From NCBI GenBank assembly GCA_023376005.1, contig CM042157.1:87158866-87222865 (forward strand): a DNA stretch of 64,000 nt, written 5' to 3'. A model generated the notes under the pieces. That model was not told the DNA's origin, made no database searches, and saw nothing but the letters and a program-made list of their open reading frames with translations. The stretch comes from Doryteuthis pealeii. Taxonomy: Eukaryota > Mollusca > Cephalopoda > Myopsida > Loliginidae. A program made the translations under genes and the position numbers. Positions 32,766 to 42,335 of this stretch are shown here, piece after piece. Position 1 is the stretch's first letter. Every line of letters begins with the position of its first letter.

Positions 32766-34021
32766 AATGCTTCTGATTATTTTCAAAATTGAAAATGAGA
32801 TTCATTTTATTTTTAAATAAAAATTCATTTTATTTTAAAATAAAATCGATATTATTTTTAATGCAGACAGCACAATTTTTTTTTTTTCGATTAGTTCCAA
32901 CGTTTGACTAGCAGCGTTCTGTTTTTACTAACGGTCTTTTTCCCATCTTATATTTTGTTGATGACCGACCCACGTGCGGTTGATACATTATAATGCAATA
33001 GGGTCCTCATATCAGTTGAGGATGGGCCGAGTGTTGCTTTTTAAACCGTCAAGAGAATTAGGCCCCGAAACGGTTTGCACACTTTCTCTTCTGATGAGCC
33101 TATTTCAGTTGTAAACATCGTTTGTTTTTTCATTATATCTTATTCATAAATATATATATATATATAATATTAAAATTCGAAGGCAATACAATGCGTATTA
33201 AAAAATAAAGACAAAAAGATGTTTTTTTTTATGTCTAATCGATTTCAAAGCTAGAGCTTCATCATCAGAGTTTATTTTCAGAAATGACGTGCTTATGTTT
33301 TTATCTGTGTGGTTATAATTTCTCTTCTTATTTCCTTTTCCTCTCCTTTTTTTTTCCTCTCTTTCTTCTTCTCCTCCTTTATGAATGAAATGGGCAAATA
33401 ACTGTAATTTCTTATTTTTCTCTCTTTTTCTTATTTTTTTCTTTTTTTTTTTTTTAAAGTTTGTTAAGAACGAATATTCTTAATATCGGCTGACATCCGG
33501 TCAAATGTTGCAATATGTATACATGTCAAAATTTAAAAAACAAAAAATGAATAAATAAAATAAAAACCGTTAATAGAAAAATGTATATACTTAGCTTTTG
33601 ATTCGTTTTCACCTTTCCTTTCTTTTTCCTTCTCCCTCTCTTTCTTTTTTTTTTATAAAAGATATGAAAACACCACAAAATGCTGTTAAAGGGAAAACAT
33701 TTTATAACAATATTTCGATTTTATGAAAATCGTCATCAGAGCTTGTTTATACGCCGTGTTGTTAAGAGGAGCGGAGACAAAAGTCATATGAGTTCAAACC
33801 AAAAATCTTGACGTTGCAAAAAAGAAAAAAAGTTATACAATAGTTTCGAATGTGAGCCACTTCCGCCGCACTTTTCTCGGTCATTAGAATATGTATATCT
33901 TATTGTAACAGTTTTTAGAAAAGAAGATATATATATTATATAAATAATATATATATATATATAGCTGAGGTGAAAGTGTCAATATATATATATATATATA
34001 AGCCTATCTCTTATAGATACA
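32766..34021. other. AT-rich region with decayed hammerhead-like strings, no gene
   Basis: Poly-T and TTCTTC tracts at 33,320-33,460 and 33,600-33,650. On the minus strand CTCTGATGATGAAGC..GAAATCGAT (about 33,235-33,265) and CTCTGATGACGATTTTCATA with AAATCGAAAT (about 33,705-33,750) carry the CTGATGA and GAAA boxes. Helix II register or helix I is not right, so they are relics at best. (TA)n runs lie near 33,155 and 33,930-34,000. Confidence 0.45.
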
Positions 34022-34160
34022 CACACACGCACATACACACACAGACATAAAAGTATATACATACATAATATATATATATATATATATAATAATATATATA
34101 TATATATATATAATTATATACTTTTATGTGTGTGTGTACGTGTGTATGTGCGTATATATA
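34022..34160. repeat. Inverted microsatellite hairpin
   Basis: CACACACGCACATACACACA..CATAAAAGTATAT on the left mirrors ATATACTTTTATGTGTGTGT..GTATGTGCGTATA on the right, around a (TA)n centre. Confidence 0.75.
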
Positions 34161-34183
34161 TATATATTTTAAGAATGGAAATG

Positions 34184-34225
34184 AGTAACCTACTCGAGTT
34201 TCATCGATAGATTCTTCAGGGTTAC
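34184..34225 (-). ncRNA. Hammerhead ribozyme, type I
   Basis: Minus strand: helix I AGTAACC, core CTGAAGA, helix II ATC-TATC-GAT, GAAA, helix III (A)C-TCGA-G(T), A at the cleavage position, helix I partner GGTTACT. Helix I pairs over 7 bp without mismatch. All core bases are present, and the closing loop TCGA is a palindromic tetraloop on a two-pair helix III, as known for Penelope-like and retrozyme hammerheads. A (TA)n tract begins about 17 nt past the 3' side. No tRNA-like head was found upstream. Confidence 0.85.
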
Positions 34226-34584
34226 TTTTAAATTAATCGAGTTTACGATTAATCTTTGGTGTTATAAACATGCCCGTTGGAATGGGACTTAACTTTAGTA
34301 GAGGAACGCTTGTTTATATTTTCGTAGATCAGGAACGGTTTTTGATTATTGAATTAAAAATTTGGATTAATTTATGGGAATTATTTTTTCAATTATTATT
34401 TAATAAAAGATATGTTATGGGTTGTATTAATAGTTAAAAGGTGAAAATTAAAAATTATTTAATAACTAGTTTAATTTGGTTTGAGAGTATTTAAAAAATA
34501 CAGGTTGTGTATGTTACGATAATAGAAATTTTTATATAATTAACTATATTTAACTACCCAAAACTTCTATATTTACTTCTATAT

Positions 34585-34750
34585 ATTTACCAACCACTCC
34601 GCACGAGCGGGGTGTGACACCAGATCAATTTCTTAAGCAGAGTTTAACAGATTTGAATTCAGAGTTTTCCTTCTCCTAGACTGGTTACCTAGCTGAGGGG
34701 AAAGTGTAAAATCTATTACCTACAACACTAATCATTACATCACGCACTTC
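34585..34750 (-). mobile_element. SINE family 1, internally deleted
   Basis: Reverse tail CCAACCACTCCGCACGAGCG, CAATTTCTTAAGCAGAG and CCTTCTCCTAGACTGGTTACC, then a jump to the head end (ATCATTACATCACGCACTTCC). Confidence 0.65.
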
Positions 34751-34964
34751 CCATATATATCTTAAGATAAATATGAATATATTTCGTTGTTAATACGTGT
34801 ACTATATTTCTCAGCAGATAGTTCTCATTATCATTGATAGAGGATTTGTATTTGGGTTAAGCTAGCGTGGACATGGAGTCAACACTTGGTTACTGACAGT
34901 TTCTAGCCTATGCGATCTTCTGAAGTAATTCCATGCCCACGTTACCTTATAAATATATAGTCGT

Positions 34965-35160
34965 CGGGGTGGCCTAAAGTCAATATCAGCGAGGGAGTAT
35001 ATCCCCTTTTCACTAGTGCTAGACCAAGGAGATTTTTTGCCACACCTACCATCAGTTCTTTACTTTACCGCAAAGATCCCTGTGCTACTGATAACGCTGA
35101 GTTGGCGAGGGCCGGTTTCAAACTAGGAACCTTGTGGTTTCTAGCCGAACACTCTACCGA

Positions 35161-35170
<10 letters not shown>
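34965..35170 (-). mobile_element. tRNA-derived SINE, family 2
   Basis: On the minus strand the head ATCAGTCGGTAGAGTGTTCGG and GGTTCCTAGTTTGAAACC read like A and B boxes. They are followed by GCGGTAAAGTAAAGAACTGA, TCTAGCACTAGTGAAAAGGG and CTCGCTGATATTGACTTTAG. About 205 bp. Confidence 0.7.

Positions 35171-35205
<35 letters not shown>
35163..35205. repeat. (TA)n microsatellite
   Basis: Pure TA run between two same-orientation SINE family 2 copies. Confidence 0.95.
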
Positions 35206-35211
<6 letters not shown>

Positions 35212-35290
35212 AAACGGCGGCCTAAAGTCGGTATCAGCCAGTCAGCGAGGGAGTCTATTCCCTTTTCAATAGCGCTAGACAAAGGAGATA
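35205..35290 (-). mobile_element. SINE family 2, 3' fragment
   Basis: GGCGGCCTAAAGTCGGTATC, CAGCCAGTCAGCGAGGGAG and CCCTTTTCAATAGCGCTAGAC: only the tail half is present. Confidence 0.65.
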
Positions 35291-35774
35291 TATCAGATGT
35301 TTATAATTGCTGACATAATAATAGCGTTTTGTTTGTACCCTTTCTTCTAACGGTTATTCATCTTGTCTTTTTCTCATATGTTGCTCTTTACGATGACCGA
35401 TCTATTAAAATGAAGGTGTCACTTTGAGCTACTTTTTCACAAAATATTTAACTTCCTCGTCACCGAAATAATGTTTGTCTCTCAAACCCACTTTCATAGA
35501 GTCAAAGAGAGGCAAAAATTATTCCAATGACGAGGAAGTTAAATCTGTAGTAACGAAGTTGCTCAAAGAACTGTCAACAGAAATATGAGATTTCAATGAT
35601 CTGTTTACATTTTTTACGAAAGAGCATTAATTGATTTTTTACACCATCCTGAGGCCGAGTCTTTTTGGGGTTTTTTTTTGCTAGTAGCTTTAATAAATTA
35701 ATACAATAATAGATTAATACAATAATAGCAATCACAAACGAGATTTGAATGCAGTGAAAATAAACGTACTAGAA
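35291..35774. other. No gene seen
   Basis: Includes a near-repeat of AACTTCCTCGTC..GAAATAAT and its reverse near 35,450 and 35,525 (short inverted repeat). No gene motif. Confidence 0.4.
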
Positions 35775-36125
35775 AAATATGTGCCGGTATTTAAGTTTTA
35801 ATTTAATTAAAAAATTATATCAAATTAGAAAGACGAAAAAATAAAAATAAATAATAATGCATACAAAAATTATCTTATCTTAATTTTATTCTAATTGATT
35901 CCTTTATAAAATGATACAGAGGAATAGGACAATGATATTAGAAATCAATTAATTATTAATAAAAATCTGGTTGTGTTAAAACCAATAGAATTAGTTATTT
36001 CTTTTTGTTAATGGATTTCTCTAAGATTTATCGATGAGACTGTTCTTCATATTAATTAAAATAAAAATAAACAGTTCGAAATCAATAATATCAAGCAAAT
36101 ATTTATCAAGATCAATTATCAAATC
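35775..36125 (-). mobile_element. Helitron family I, decayed partial copy
   Basis: Contains GTATTTAAGTTTTAATTTAA, TTCTTTTTGTTAATGGATTTC, TAAGATTTATCGATGAGA and AACAGTTCGAAATCAATAAT in the order seen in reversed family I copies. Both ends are lost. Confidence 0.55.
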
Positions 36126-36227
36126 TATCATTCAATCGATTTGCTGATCAGTCGGCGATTTACCCAGTTATCGATACAGGCAAATAATTTTAATGAGATA
36201 CATTTACAATGGATGCAATATATACAC

Positions 36228-36311
36228 CCACACACACACATACACACACACACGGACATTTATTTATCTATCTATCAACCTCTCTCCCCTCTCCCTCCCT
36301 CTCTCTCTCCT

Positions 36312-36345
<34 letters not shown>

Positions 36346-36350
36346 CTATA

Positions 36351-36404
<54 letters not shown>
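36228..36404. repeat. (CA)n, (CT)n, (TATC)n and (TA)n microsatellites
   Basis: Four adjacent simple repeats in series. Open frames here (YLSIYLSI and similar) are products of the repeat. Confidence 0.95.
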
Positions 36405-36407
<3 letters not shown>

Positions 36408-36512
36408 TGTTGTTCTGGTTCCAACGGGAGAAAATGTAATATTTTATAAAAAAAGAAGAAGGTCCGCAAAATGTATCATTCTCAGAAAAAATGTTTTATT
36501 CTTTTTATTTTA

Positions 36513-36560
36513 CATACGCAACACGTGTTTCAGATATTCTGGTATCTTCTTCAGGCTTTG
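36513..36560 (-). ncRNA. Hammerhead-like motif, helix I weak
   Basis: Minus strand: CTGAAGA, helix II AGATA-CCAGAA-TATCT (5 bp), GAAA, helix III AC-ACGT-GT, T at the cleavage position, then GCGTATG. Only two or three of the helix I positions (AAAGC with GCGTA) pair. The core and helix III match the site at 37,810. Possibly a diverged or inactive copy. Confidence 0.45.
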
Positions 36561-36574
36561 ATCAATACATATAT

Positions 36575-36659
36575 TGATATACATATATATATATATATAT
36601 ATATACATATACACACATATATATATACATAGGTTGTGCGTGTTTCTGTAATTTTTCTG

Positions 36660-36706
<47 letters not shown>
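36575..36706. repeat. (TA)n / TACACA microsatellites
   Basis: TA runs with TATACACACA interruptions, a 60-bp spacer, then a pure TA run. Confidence 0.9.
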
Positions 36707-36713
<7 letters not shown>

Positions 36714-36964
36714 GCACAATACATTTAGGTGCAATGGTTACCATTGTTAGCTACTTTTCTTCACATACCAATCAATTAGATACTTTTACCGATATATTTT
36801 GAACAAATTTTTACTGTGTCACTTACCACCTGACCCTAATTGATCCCTTAATTTTCGCTCTCTTTTTTTATTTATTAAAAGAAAAAAAAGAAAAAAAAAG
36901 AAATTCATCTGAACACCGCGTGCATTAAAACCAAAGCAAGTTTGTTTGATTTTTTTTTTTTTTT

Positions 36965-37225
36965 TGTGTTTACCGCGTACCTCACTTGTACGGGTCAGGC
37001 ACAAAGTCCCTATTAACGTGGGACCACCCACAAGCCGAAGCTCATGGAATGGCAGGTGCAAAAATTGCGTCGATCCCGTCGGCATTCCCCCTCAAGGGGG
37101 GCGCCTCAGGCACTGGGCAATAAACCCAGCCCTGCCCCTTTAAATCAAGGGGGCAGGTGTTGCCTGGGGGGATGGCCCCCTGGGATCGATGCTATTATTA
37201 TAAACAACCCGGTCCACAAATTTAA
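36965..37225 (-). mobile_element. tRNA-derived SINE, family 3, full length
   Basis: Reverse orientation. It shows CACTTGTACGGGTCAGGCAC, CCACAAGCCGAAGCTCATGG, CATTCCCCCTCAAGGGG, CAATAAACCCAGCCCTGCCC and CCCTGGGATCGATGCTATTA. Read on the minus strand the B-box-like stretch is ATCGATCCCAGG. GC-rich and the longest copy of the family here. Confidence 0.7.
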
Positions 37226-37424
37226 CGTCATAACATTACATCACGGGAACACGATCCACGTCACATAAACGGCAAACAAGCCATAGTTAAAAAAACAAAA
37301 ATAATTATTAGCTTTATATTTGCCATCGCGTGAAAACGCTTCACGTTTATATAAACGCTAAAAAATTACTGGTTTTTAAAATCTCAACCATTTCACGACT
37401 GGTTTTTAAGATCTCAACCATTGG

Positions 37425-37468
37425 ACTCATCTGATGATTGGATTACCATGAAACTTCAAGTTATGAGT
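37425..37468 (+). ncRNA. Hammerhead ribozyme, type I
   Basis: Helix I ACTCAT, core CTGATGA, helix II TTGG-ATTA-CCAT (end pair T-T mismatched, three good pairs), GAAA, helix III (A)C-TTCAA-G(T), T at the cleavage position, partner ATGAGT. Helix I has six perfect pairs. The same element occurs on the other strand at 55,804-55,845, where the helix II end pair is a proper A-T. Upstream, TTTTTAAxATCTCAACCATT is repeated twice. (TA)n starts at 37,493. Confidence 0.78.
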
Positions 37469-37491
37469 GTAAATCCATAATATTACCATTG

Positions 37492-37492
<1 letters not shown>

Positions 37493-37545
<53 letters not shown>
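37493..37545. repeat. (TA)n microsatellite
   Basis: Pure TA run 25 nt after a hammerhead. Confidence 0.95.
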
Positions 37546-37546
<1 letters not shown>

Positions 37547-37724
37547 ATGACTTATTAATATATGCTCCCATAAATTTGGTAATGAGCTCTCTAATTGGTA
37601 ATTTAAATTAACTCTCACTACTAAGCAAATAAGCAATGATCATTTCTCCGGAAATTTGATCTCTCAGTGACCGAAAGATACATACTATGTATTTAATAGT
37701 TTAAAAACACCAGTCCCCGCATCA

Positions 37725-37860
37725 GCTGTCAGTGGGCGAGGGGATAAGATATCGGACTAGCATGCGGTCAGTCTGAGTTCGAACCCTACCCAAGGATAGT
37801 TGTGTCTAGCCACACTGAAGAGGCATGATATGCCGAAACGCGTGTCTGTGGATGACTTAT
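37725..37860 (+). mobile_element. tRNA-head plus hammerhead composite element
   Basis: A-box-like GGGGATAAGATATCGGACTA and B-box-like GAGTTCGAACCCTACC form a tRNA-like head of about 70 nt. TGTCTAGCCACA and a perfect hammerhead fold follow, then CTGTGGATGACTTAT and (TA)n. It is homologous to 13,780-13,898 in both the head and the ribozyme flanks. Length about 135 bp with no protein. It reads as a SINE-like RNA whose 3' part self-cleaves. Confidence 0.75.
37810..37851 (+). ncRNA. Hammerhead ribozyme, type I, textbook fold
   Basis: Helix I CCACA (37,810-14), CTGAAGA, helix II GGCAT-GAT-ATGCC, GAAA, helix III (A)C-GCGT-G(T), C at 37,846, then partner TGTGG (37,847-51). All core bases and all pairs are present. 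Helix III has only two pairs and a GCGT loop. Compared with 13,849, helix II carries two compensatory base-pair changes. Confidence 0.9.
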
Positions 37861-37939
37861 TAATATATATATAAATATATATTAATATATATATAAATAT
37901 ATATAAGGGTTTTATAGTCTCCATAAAGTATTGTGTGTA

Positions 37940-38339
37940 TATTTGGTTTGTAGATTTATTTTGAACGCTTATCACAATGTGAATCAAGAAACGGTAACGA
38001 GTATGTTGTTCATTTATCTGTATTTTTCATGTTTCCTTAATATTTCAGGATTAATATCCCCTCTTCAGAAGACCTCGGCACACAGAAAGGGATTTTCATG
38101 GCTGTCCGTATTAAACCGCCAGTGTGGAGGTAGTAACTTGAGTTTTTCTGTCTTTGTTTTTAGTGTTTGAATGTATTAATATTTTAACGTGCATCGACAT
38201 ATCGTGTTCATTTTAACTCCAGCATCCATGTTAAGGAAACATCAAAGATGGAAAAATAAAAATACGGGTAAATGAACAACATACTCGTTACCTTTTTTTC
38301 CCTTCGCATTGTGATAATCCTTCAAAATCAACCCATAAA

Positions 38340-38345
<6 letters not shown>
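37940..38345. mobile_element. Foldback element, arms of about 105 bp
   Basis: TTTGGTTTGTAG..TATCACAATGTGAA..GGTAACGAGTATGTTGTTC on the left mirrors GAACAACATACTCGTTACC..TTCGCATTGTGATAA on the right. The spacer of about 190 bp has no gene. Single copies of the arm lie at about 14,615 and 40,030. Confidence 0.7.

Positions 38346-38417
<72 letters not shown>
38342..38417. repeat. (TA)n-(GA)n microsatellite
   Basis: TA run followed by a GA run, at the left end of the next foldback. Confidence 0.95.
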
Positions 38418-38800
38418 AAATTTGAAAAAACAAGTGTTCCGAAAATGTGATGAATTTAATTATCGATGTTTAAAACATTTCGGTTACATTGAACCTTCAT
38501 CAGGATGTCTCTTGGGGTGAAGAAAATGATGGATGTTTTTATATGTGACAGGAGATGAAAATCTTTTTAGTTATGTAACTGTATTTGATTGCGACTTTCT
38601 TTCAAAATAAAACGCTGATCAAATACAGTTACATAACTAAAAAGATTTTCATCTACTGTCACCTATAAAAACATCCATCATTTTCTTCACCCCATGAGAC
38701 ATCCTGATGAAGGTTCAATGTAACCGAATTTTTTTAAACATCCTTAATTAAATTCATCACATTTTCGGAACACTTGTTTTTTCAAATTTTCTTTATATTG
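38418..38800. mobile_element. Foldback element with 170-bp arms
   Basis: AAAACAAGTGTTCCGAAAATG on the left mirrors CATTTTCGGAACACTTGTTTT on the right, and TACAGTTACATAACTAAAAA mirrors TTTTTAGTTATGTAACTGTA-type sequence near the centre (about 38,600). Each arm holds CCTGATGAAGGTTCAATG.AACCGAAAT, a hammerhead-like core with one extra A before helix II. (TA)n lies on both sides. Confidence 0.75.
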
Positions 38801-38825
38801 TCGGATTTAATTTCCATATTTACTC

Positions 38826-38828
<3 letters not shown>

Positions 38829-38908
<80 letters not shown>
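38829..38908. repeat. (TA)n microsatellite
   Basis: About 40 TA units. Confidence 0.95.
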
Positions 38909-38910
<2 letters not shown>

Positions 38911-39350
38911 CCAATCTTACGACACAAGAGTTTTATTTAAAAAAAAACCTGTCGCAGTTTGAGAGCTCAATGTGTGCTCTTAAAGTTAGAGTCACAGAGT
39001 AAATACATAAGTAAAGAAATAACAAAAGACTTAGAGATTTAGCTTTATAGTCTATTTCAGGAAGCTTAGACAAAGTCTCTAAGTCTCCCGACTCATCAGA
39101 TGCGAATGATGAATTCTTTATTACTTTAAAGGCATTTGAACACAGATTTTTATTTTTTTATTTTTTGTATTTTTTTAAAATTTTATAGTCTTGTGATATG
39201 AATTCCAAACGAACGCCTTGATGTTGCAAAAAAAATAATTTTATGTTGTAGTTTCAAATATGAGCACTTCCGCCACAAAAATCTCGCTAAGCTCTCTGAA
39301 ATAGACGATAATGCTAATCCTCTAAGTCTGTTGTTATTTCTTTACTTATA

Positions 39351-39966
39351 CTAGCAAATATATGCACCCTCCGGGTGCAAGTATTTAAGTTTAATGTAAT
39401 AAAATATTATATTAAATTATAAAGGCTAAATAAGAATACCGATAAAAAGATTTGAAACAGAAGGAGTATAATAAAAAATAGAACAACTGAAACTTACTCT
39501 TTCATCACTCTCGTCTTTCATTGTTATTTTTTCTAATCTAAGTATTTAGTTAAAAGAGGAAGTAAAGAATAAAATGACAGTTATTTTTCTTGTTAATGGA
39601 TTTCATTTAAGATTTATTGAAGAGATTTTGGCTTATATTCTTTAAAATAAAACCAAACAGTTAGAAATCAATAATACTAAGCACATATTTAATAAAATCA
39701 CATTTTTAATATCAATATGCAAATTAGCCTTCCCGTTCACACTGTAAACCACTATTTTGTTGTATATATAAATATAATTGGATGTTGTCAGTATGTAGAC
39801 ATGGTTAACAGTATTAATAATGTAAAACAATTTTATTAATAATTGAGGTTTAAATAAAAATACAATCATGGAAAATGTGATGTCAATAACTAAGGGAATA
39901 GTGATATGAGTAGTAATATAGTTTCGGTTACTGACAGAAAAGCACACAATCTCCATTATAATAAGA
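39351..39966 (-). mobile_element. Non-autonomous Helitron, family I
   Basis: Starts (in reverse) TCTTATTATAATGGAG at 39,966 and ends at CTAG 39,351. The hairpin GCACCCTCCGGGTGC is intact. Duplicate of 14,718-15,328. Confidence 0.78.
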
Positions 39967-40796
39967 TATATATATATATATATATATAATACAGGTAAAT
40001 AAATAAGATACTCGTTACCTTTTTTACTTCACATTGTGATACACCTTCAAAATCAATCTACAAACCAAACACACACATATATATTTGTGTGTGTGTGTCT
40101 GTCTGTGTGTGTGTGTGTATTGTTTAGGAAATATTGTTCTAACTTACATTTGAATATATAGTAGTTTCGGATATTTATTGCTCAAATAATGAAATATATA
40201 CATGTATGTGTGTTTAGTTTTTTTCATGTTTTTATTTTATTTATTTTATTTATTAAATTCAGCTTCGTTTAACACTAAGAATAGTGTGCATGAATCTCAC
40301 CGTGGGGCTTTTCATGGTTTGAAAAATAGCTGACAATATAAAATGTTGATGTAAAATGGACTCAAAATGCCAATCAACTTCAGTTCGGCAATGCAAATAA
40401 TTTTCTGTGCGATTGTGGCATTTGAAATTCAGATATTTTCACATTGATTTGATTTTTCCACCTTTAGGGAAATCATTATTTACACGATTGTTTTTAAATT
40501 AAATAGAATGTGGGATAGCAAATCAACTGAATTGGACAATCGAAAGAAAAGTTATTGGCTTTAAGGTTTCTCTTACCCACAAATCCATTTCGTTTTTCGT
40601 TTGCAGGTTTGGTATAGTGGAAATGAGTTTAGTTTTGGTAAACAAGATTTACCTTTAGTTGAGACCCATACATTTTCCTAGGGACTCATTCAAAGCAAAT
40701 ATGTGTGTCCCAGGACACACTAAATCAAAAAGCTATCAGCATCACTATATATATATATATATATATAATATATATATATATATATTATATGGTCAT

Positions 40797-40930
40797 CCAC
40801 AGACACGTTGTTTTCGGACTTATCAAGGTCTCTTCTAGTGCGGCTCAAGTGGCGGCTTAGACATTTTGTAAGCTACCTACAGCCGGAATTGAACTCCGGT
40901 TGCTTGGGTGTCAGTCCGGCACCTAGCCAT
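40797..40930 (-). mobile_element. tRNA-head plus hammerhead element, inverted copy
   Basis: Duplicate of 13,780-13,898. The head in reverse shows GTGTCAGTCCGGCACCTAGCC. The ribozyme (40,797-40,843) has helix I CCGCA/TGTGG and one-base insertions in the core and helix II. It helps show that the indels differ between copies. Confidence 0.6.
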
Positions 40931-40935
40931 ATATA

Positions 40936-40959
<24 letters not shown>

Positions 40960-40967
<8 letters not shown>

Positions 40968-41430
40968 CATCATCATCATCATCATCATCATGTCGCGCTT
41001 TAGCACGGATATCCATGACAATCTCTCTCCACCCGTCCCTATCGTTCATCATTCTCGAGAGGTCCTCTATGGCAGTATCCTGTATCCGCACAGAGCTGAT
41101 CAATGTACGTCTTTGCTGGTCGGCCCACACTGGCGTGCCCATGTGCTGGCTTCCACAGGAGGACATCGCTTATGAGTTCGTCCTTGCTTCTCCAGCAGTG
41201 TCCCGCGTGTCTTGTCCGTCTTACTCGATGGTTTGGGTGATATGTGACAGGTGGCCATACAGCTGCTTTCTCGTGGAGTGCTGTTTCCACGTCTTGTTCA
41301 GGATCACCCGCAGCATTCTTGTGCAGCTCCATCTAGTTTATTCTCTAGTCGTTTCGTTAGGGTCCAGGTGGTGCACCATACAACAGCACTGATACGATAA
41401 CGGCCTGGAAGTACTTCTCTTTAACTTGTC
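40960..41430 (-). pseudogene. LINE 3' end, inverted copy
   Basis: On the minus strand it reads RRTRHAGHCWRSKDELISDV, then LLWKPAHGHASVGRPAKTYI and DQLCADTGYCHRGPLENDER. This copy keeps the frame longer than its duplicate at 13,190. The (CAT)n run at 40,967-40,991 is the reversed (ATG)n tail. Confidence 0.75.
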
Positions 41431-42049
41431 TGTGAGAATTGATAAAGGGCAGTTGAGTATATGTGCATGTCCGGAGGAAACTTCGAAAATAAAACAATTA
41501 ACGAAAAAGTAAATATAATACATATTAAATATCACCTGGGCTTGGTTTTTGAGCAAAAATAATGAAGACTTTGATTCATATTATCGAATACATTTAAAAA
41601 TTACATATCATTATGAAATGACGTTAAAATTCTACTGGCCATTTTCGGCGTTTCTTACTAAAAAAAATAAACAATGAATAAAATGGAAGCTCAATCAATT
41701 TTTTCTTTTCGTTTTTTTCATACTAAATCTACATTCTTACTGATTCAAAGTTATAGTAAATATTTCATTGTGTTATCATGCTATAGGAAAAATACAATCA
41801 GGTTTAGTTTGGTGGGGGAGATGTACATCAATTCTCTATACAATTGTTCCACTTGAAATTAAGATAACTGGATTTGAGTTTCCCTCCTCTTCAAATCCCA
41901 GATTTTCTTCTTTTTTTTCGTTTTGGTGGAGGATCTAGTATAGTGGATATCAGTCTAGCGCAGGTAAGATCTTATTTTCCGAGTAAATTTCATTTAGTGG
42001 GAGTAATGTAATTCACCCCGGGCCCATAGTCTATATTGATATATTTCAT
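41431..42049. other. No gene seen
   Basis: Inverted copy of 12,661-13,190; nothing recognised. Confidence 0.45.
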
Positions 42050-42335
42050 ATGGAAGGCGCGGTGTAATGGTTAAAGTCATGGGAAATGAAATCGTCGCCC
42101 CAAGTTCAATCCTGGACGTGGTATTGCATTTCACTTAGCGCTAATACCCTTGGAAAGGTATGAATTCTACTCTCCCTACCAGCTATGGATAAATAGTTGG
42201 GCAGACTGGGCTCTTTAACCTGGGTTAGGCAACCGGTCTAGGAGAAGGAAAACTCTGAATTTAAACCTGTTGAACCCCGCTTAAAAATTGACCTTGTGTC
42301 ACATCCTGCCCGTGCGGAGGGGGTTGGTAAATATA
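42050..42335 (+). mobile_element. tRNA-derived SINE, family 1, well preserved
   Basis: GCGCGGTGTAATGGTTAAAG head, CAAGTTCAATCCTGG B box, GGGCAGACTGGGCTCTTTAA, CGGTCTAGGAGAAGGAAAAC and the tail GTGCGGAGGGGGTTGGTAAA. Duplicate of 12,385-12,660. Confidence 0.8.

Noticed and set aside
33045..33120. Possible hammerhead with GAAAC before CTGATGA (type II order)
   Set aside because: No cleavage triplet and no helix I or III could be formed; helix II would need three unpaired C bases.
37725..37800. Functional tRNA gene
   Set aside because: B box is good but the cloverleaf cannot close; it continues into the hammerhead element.
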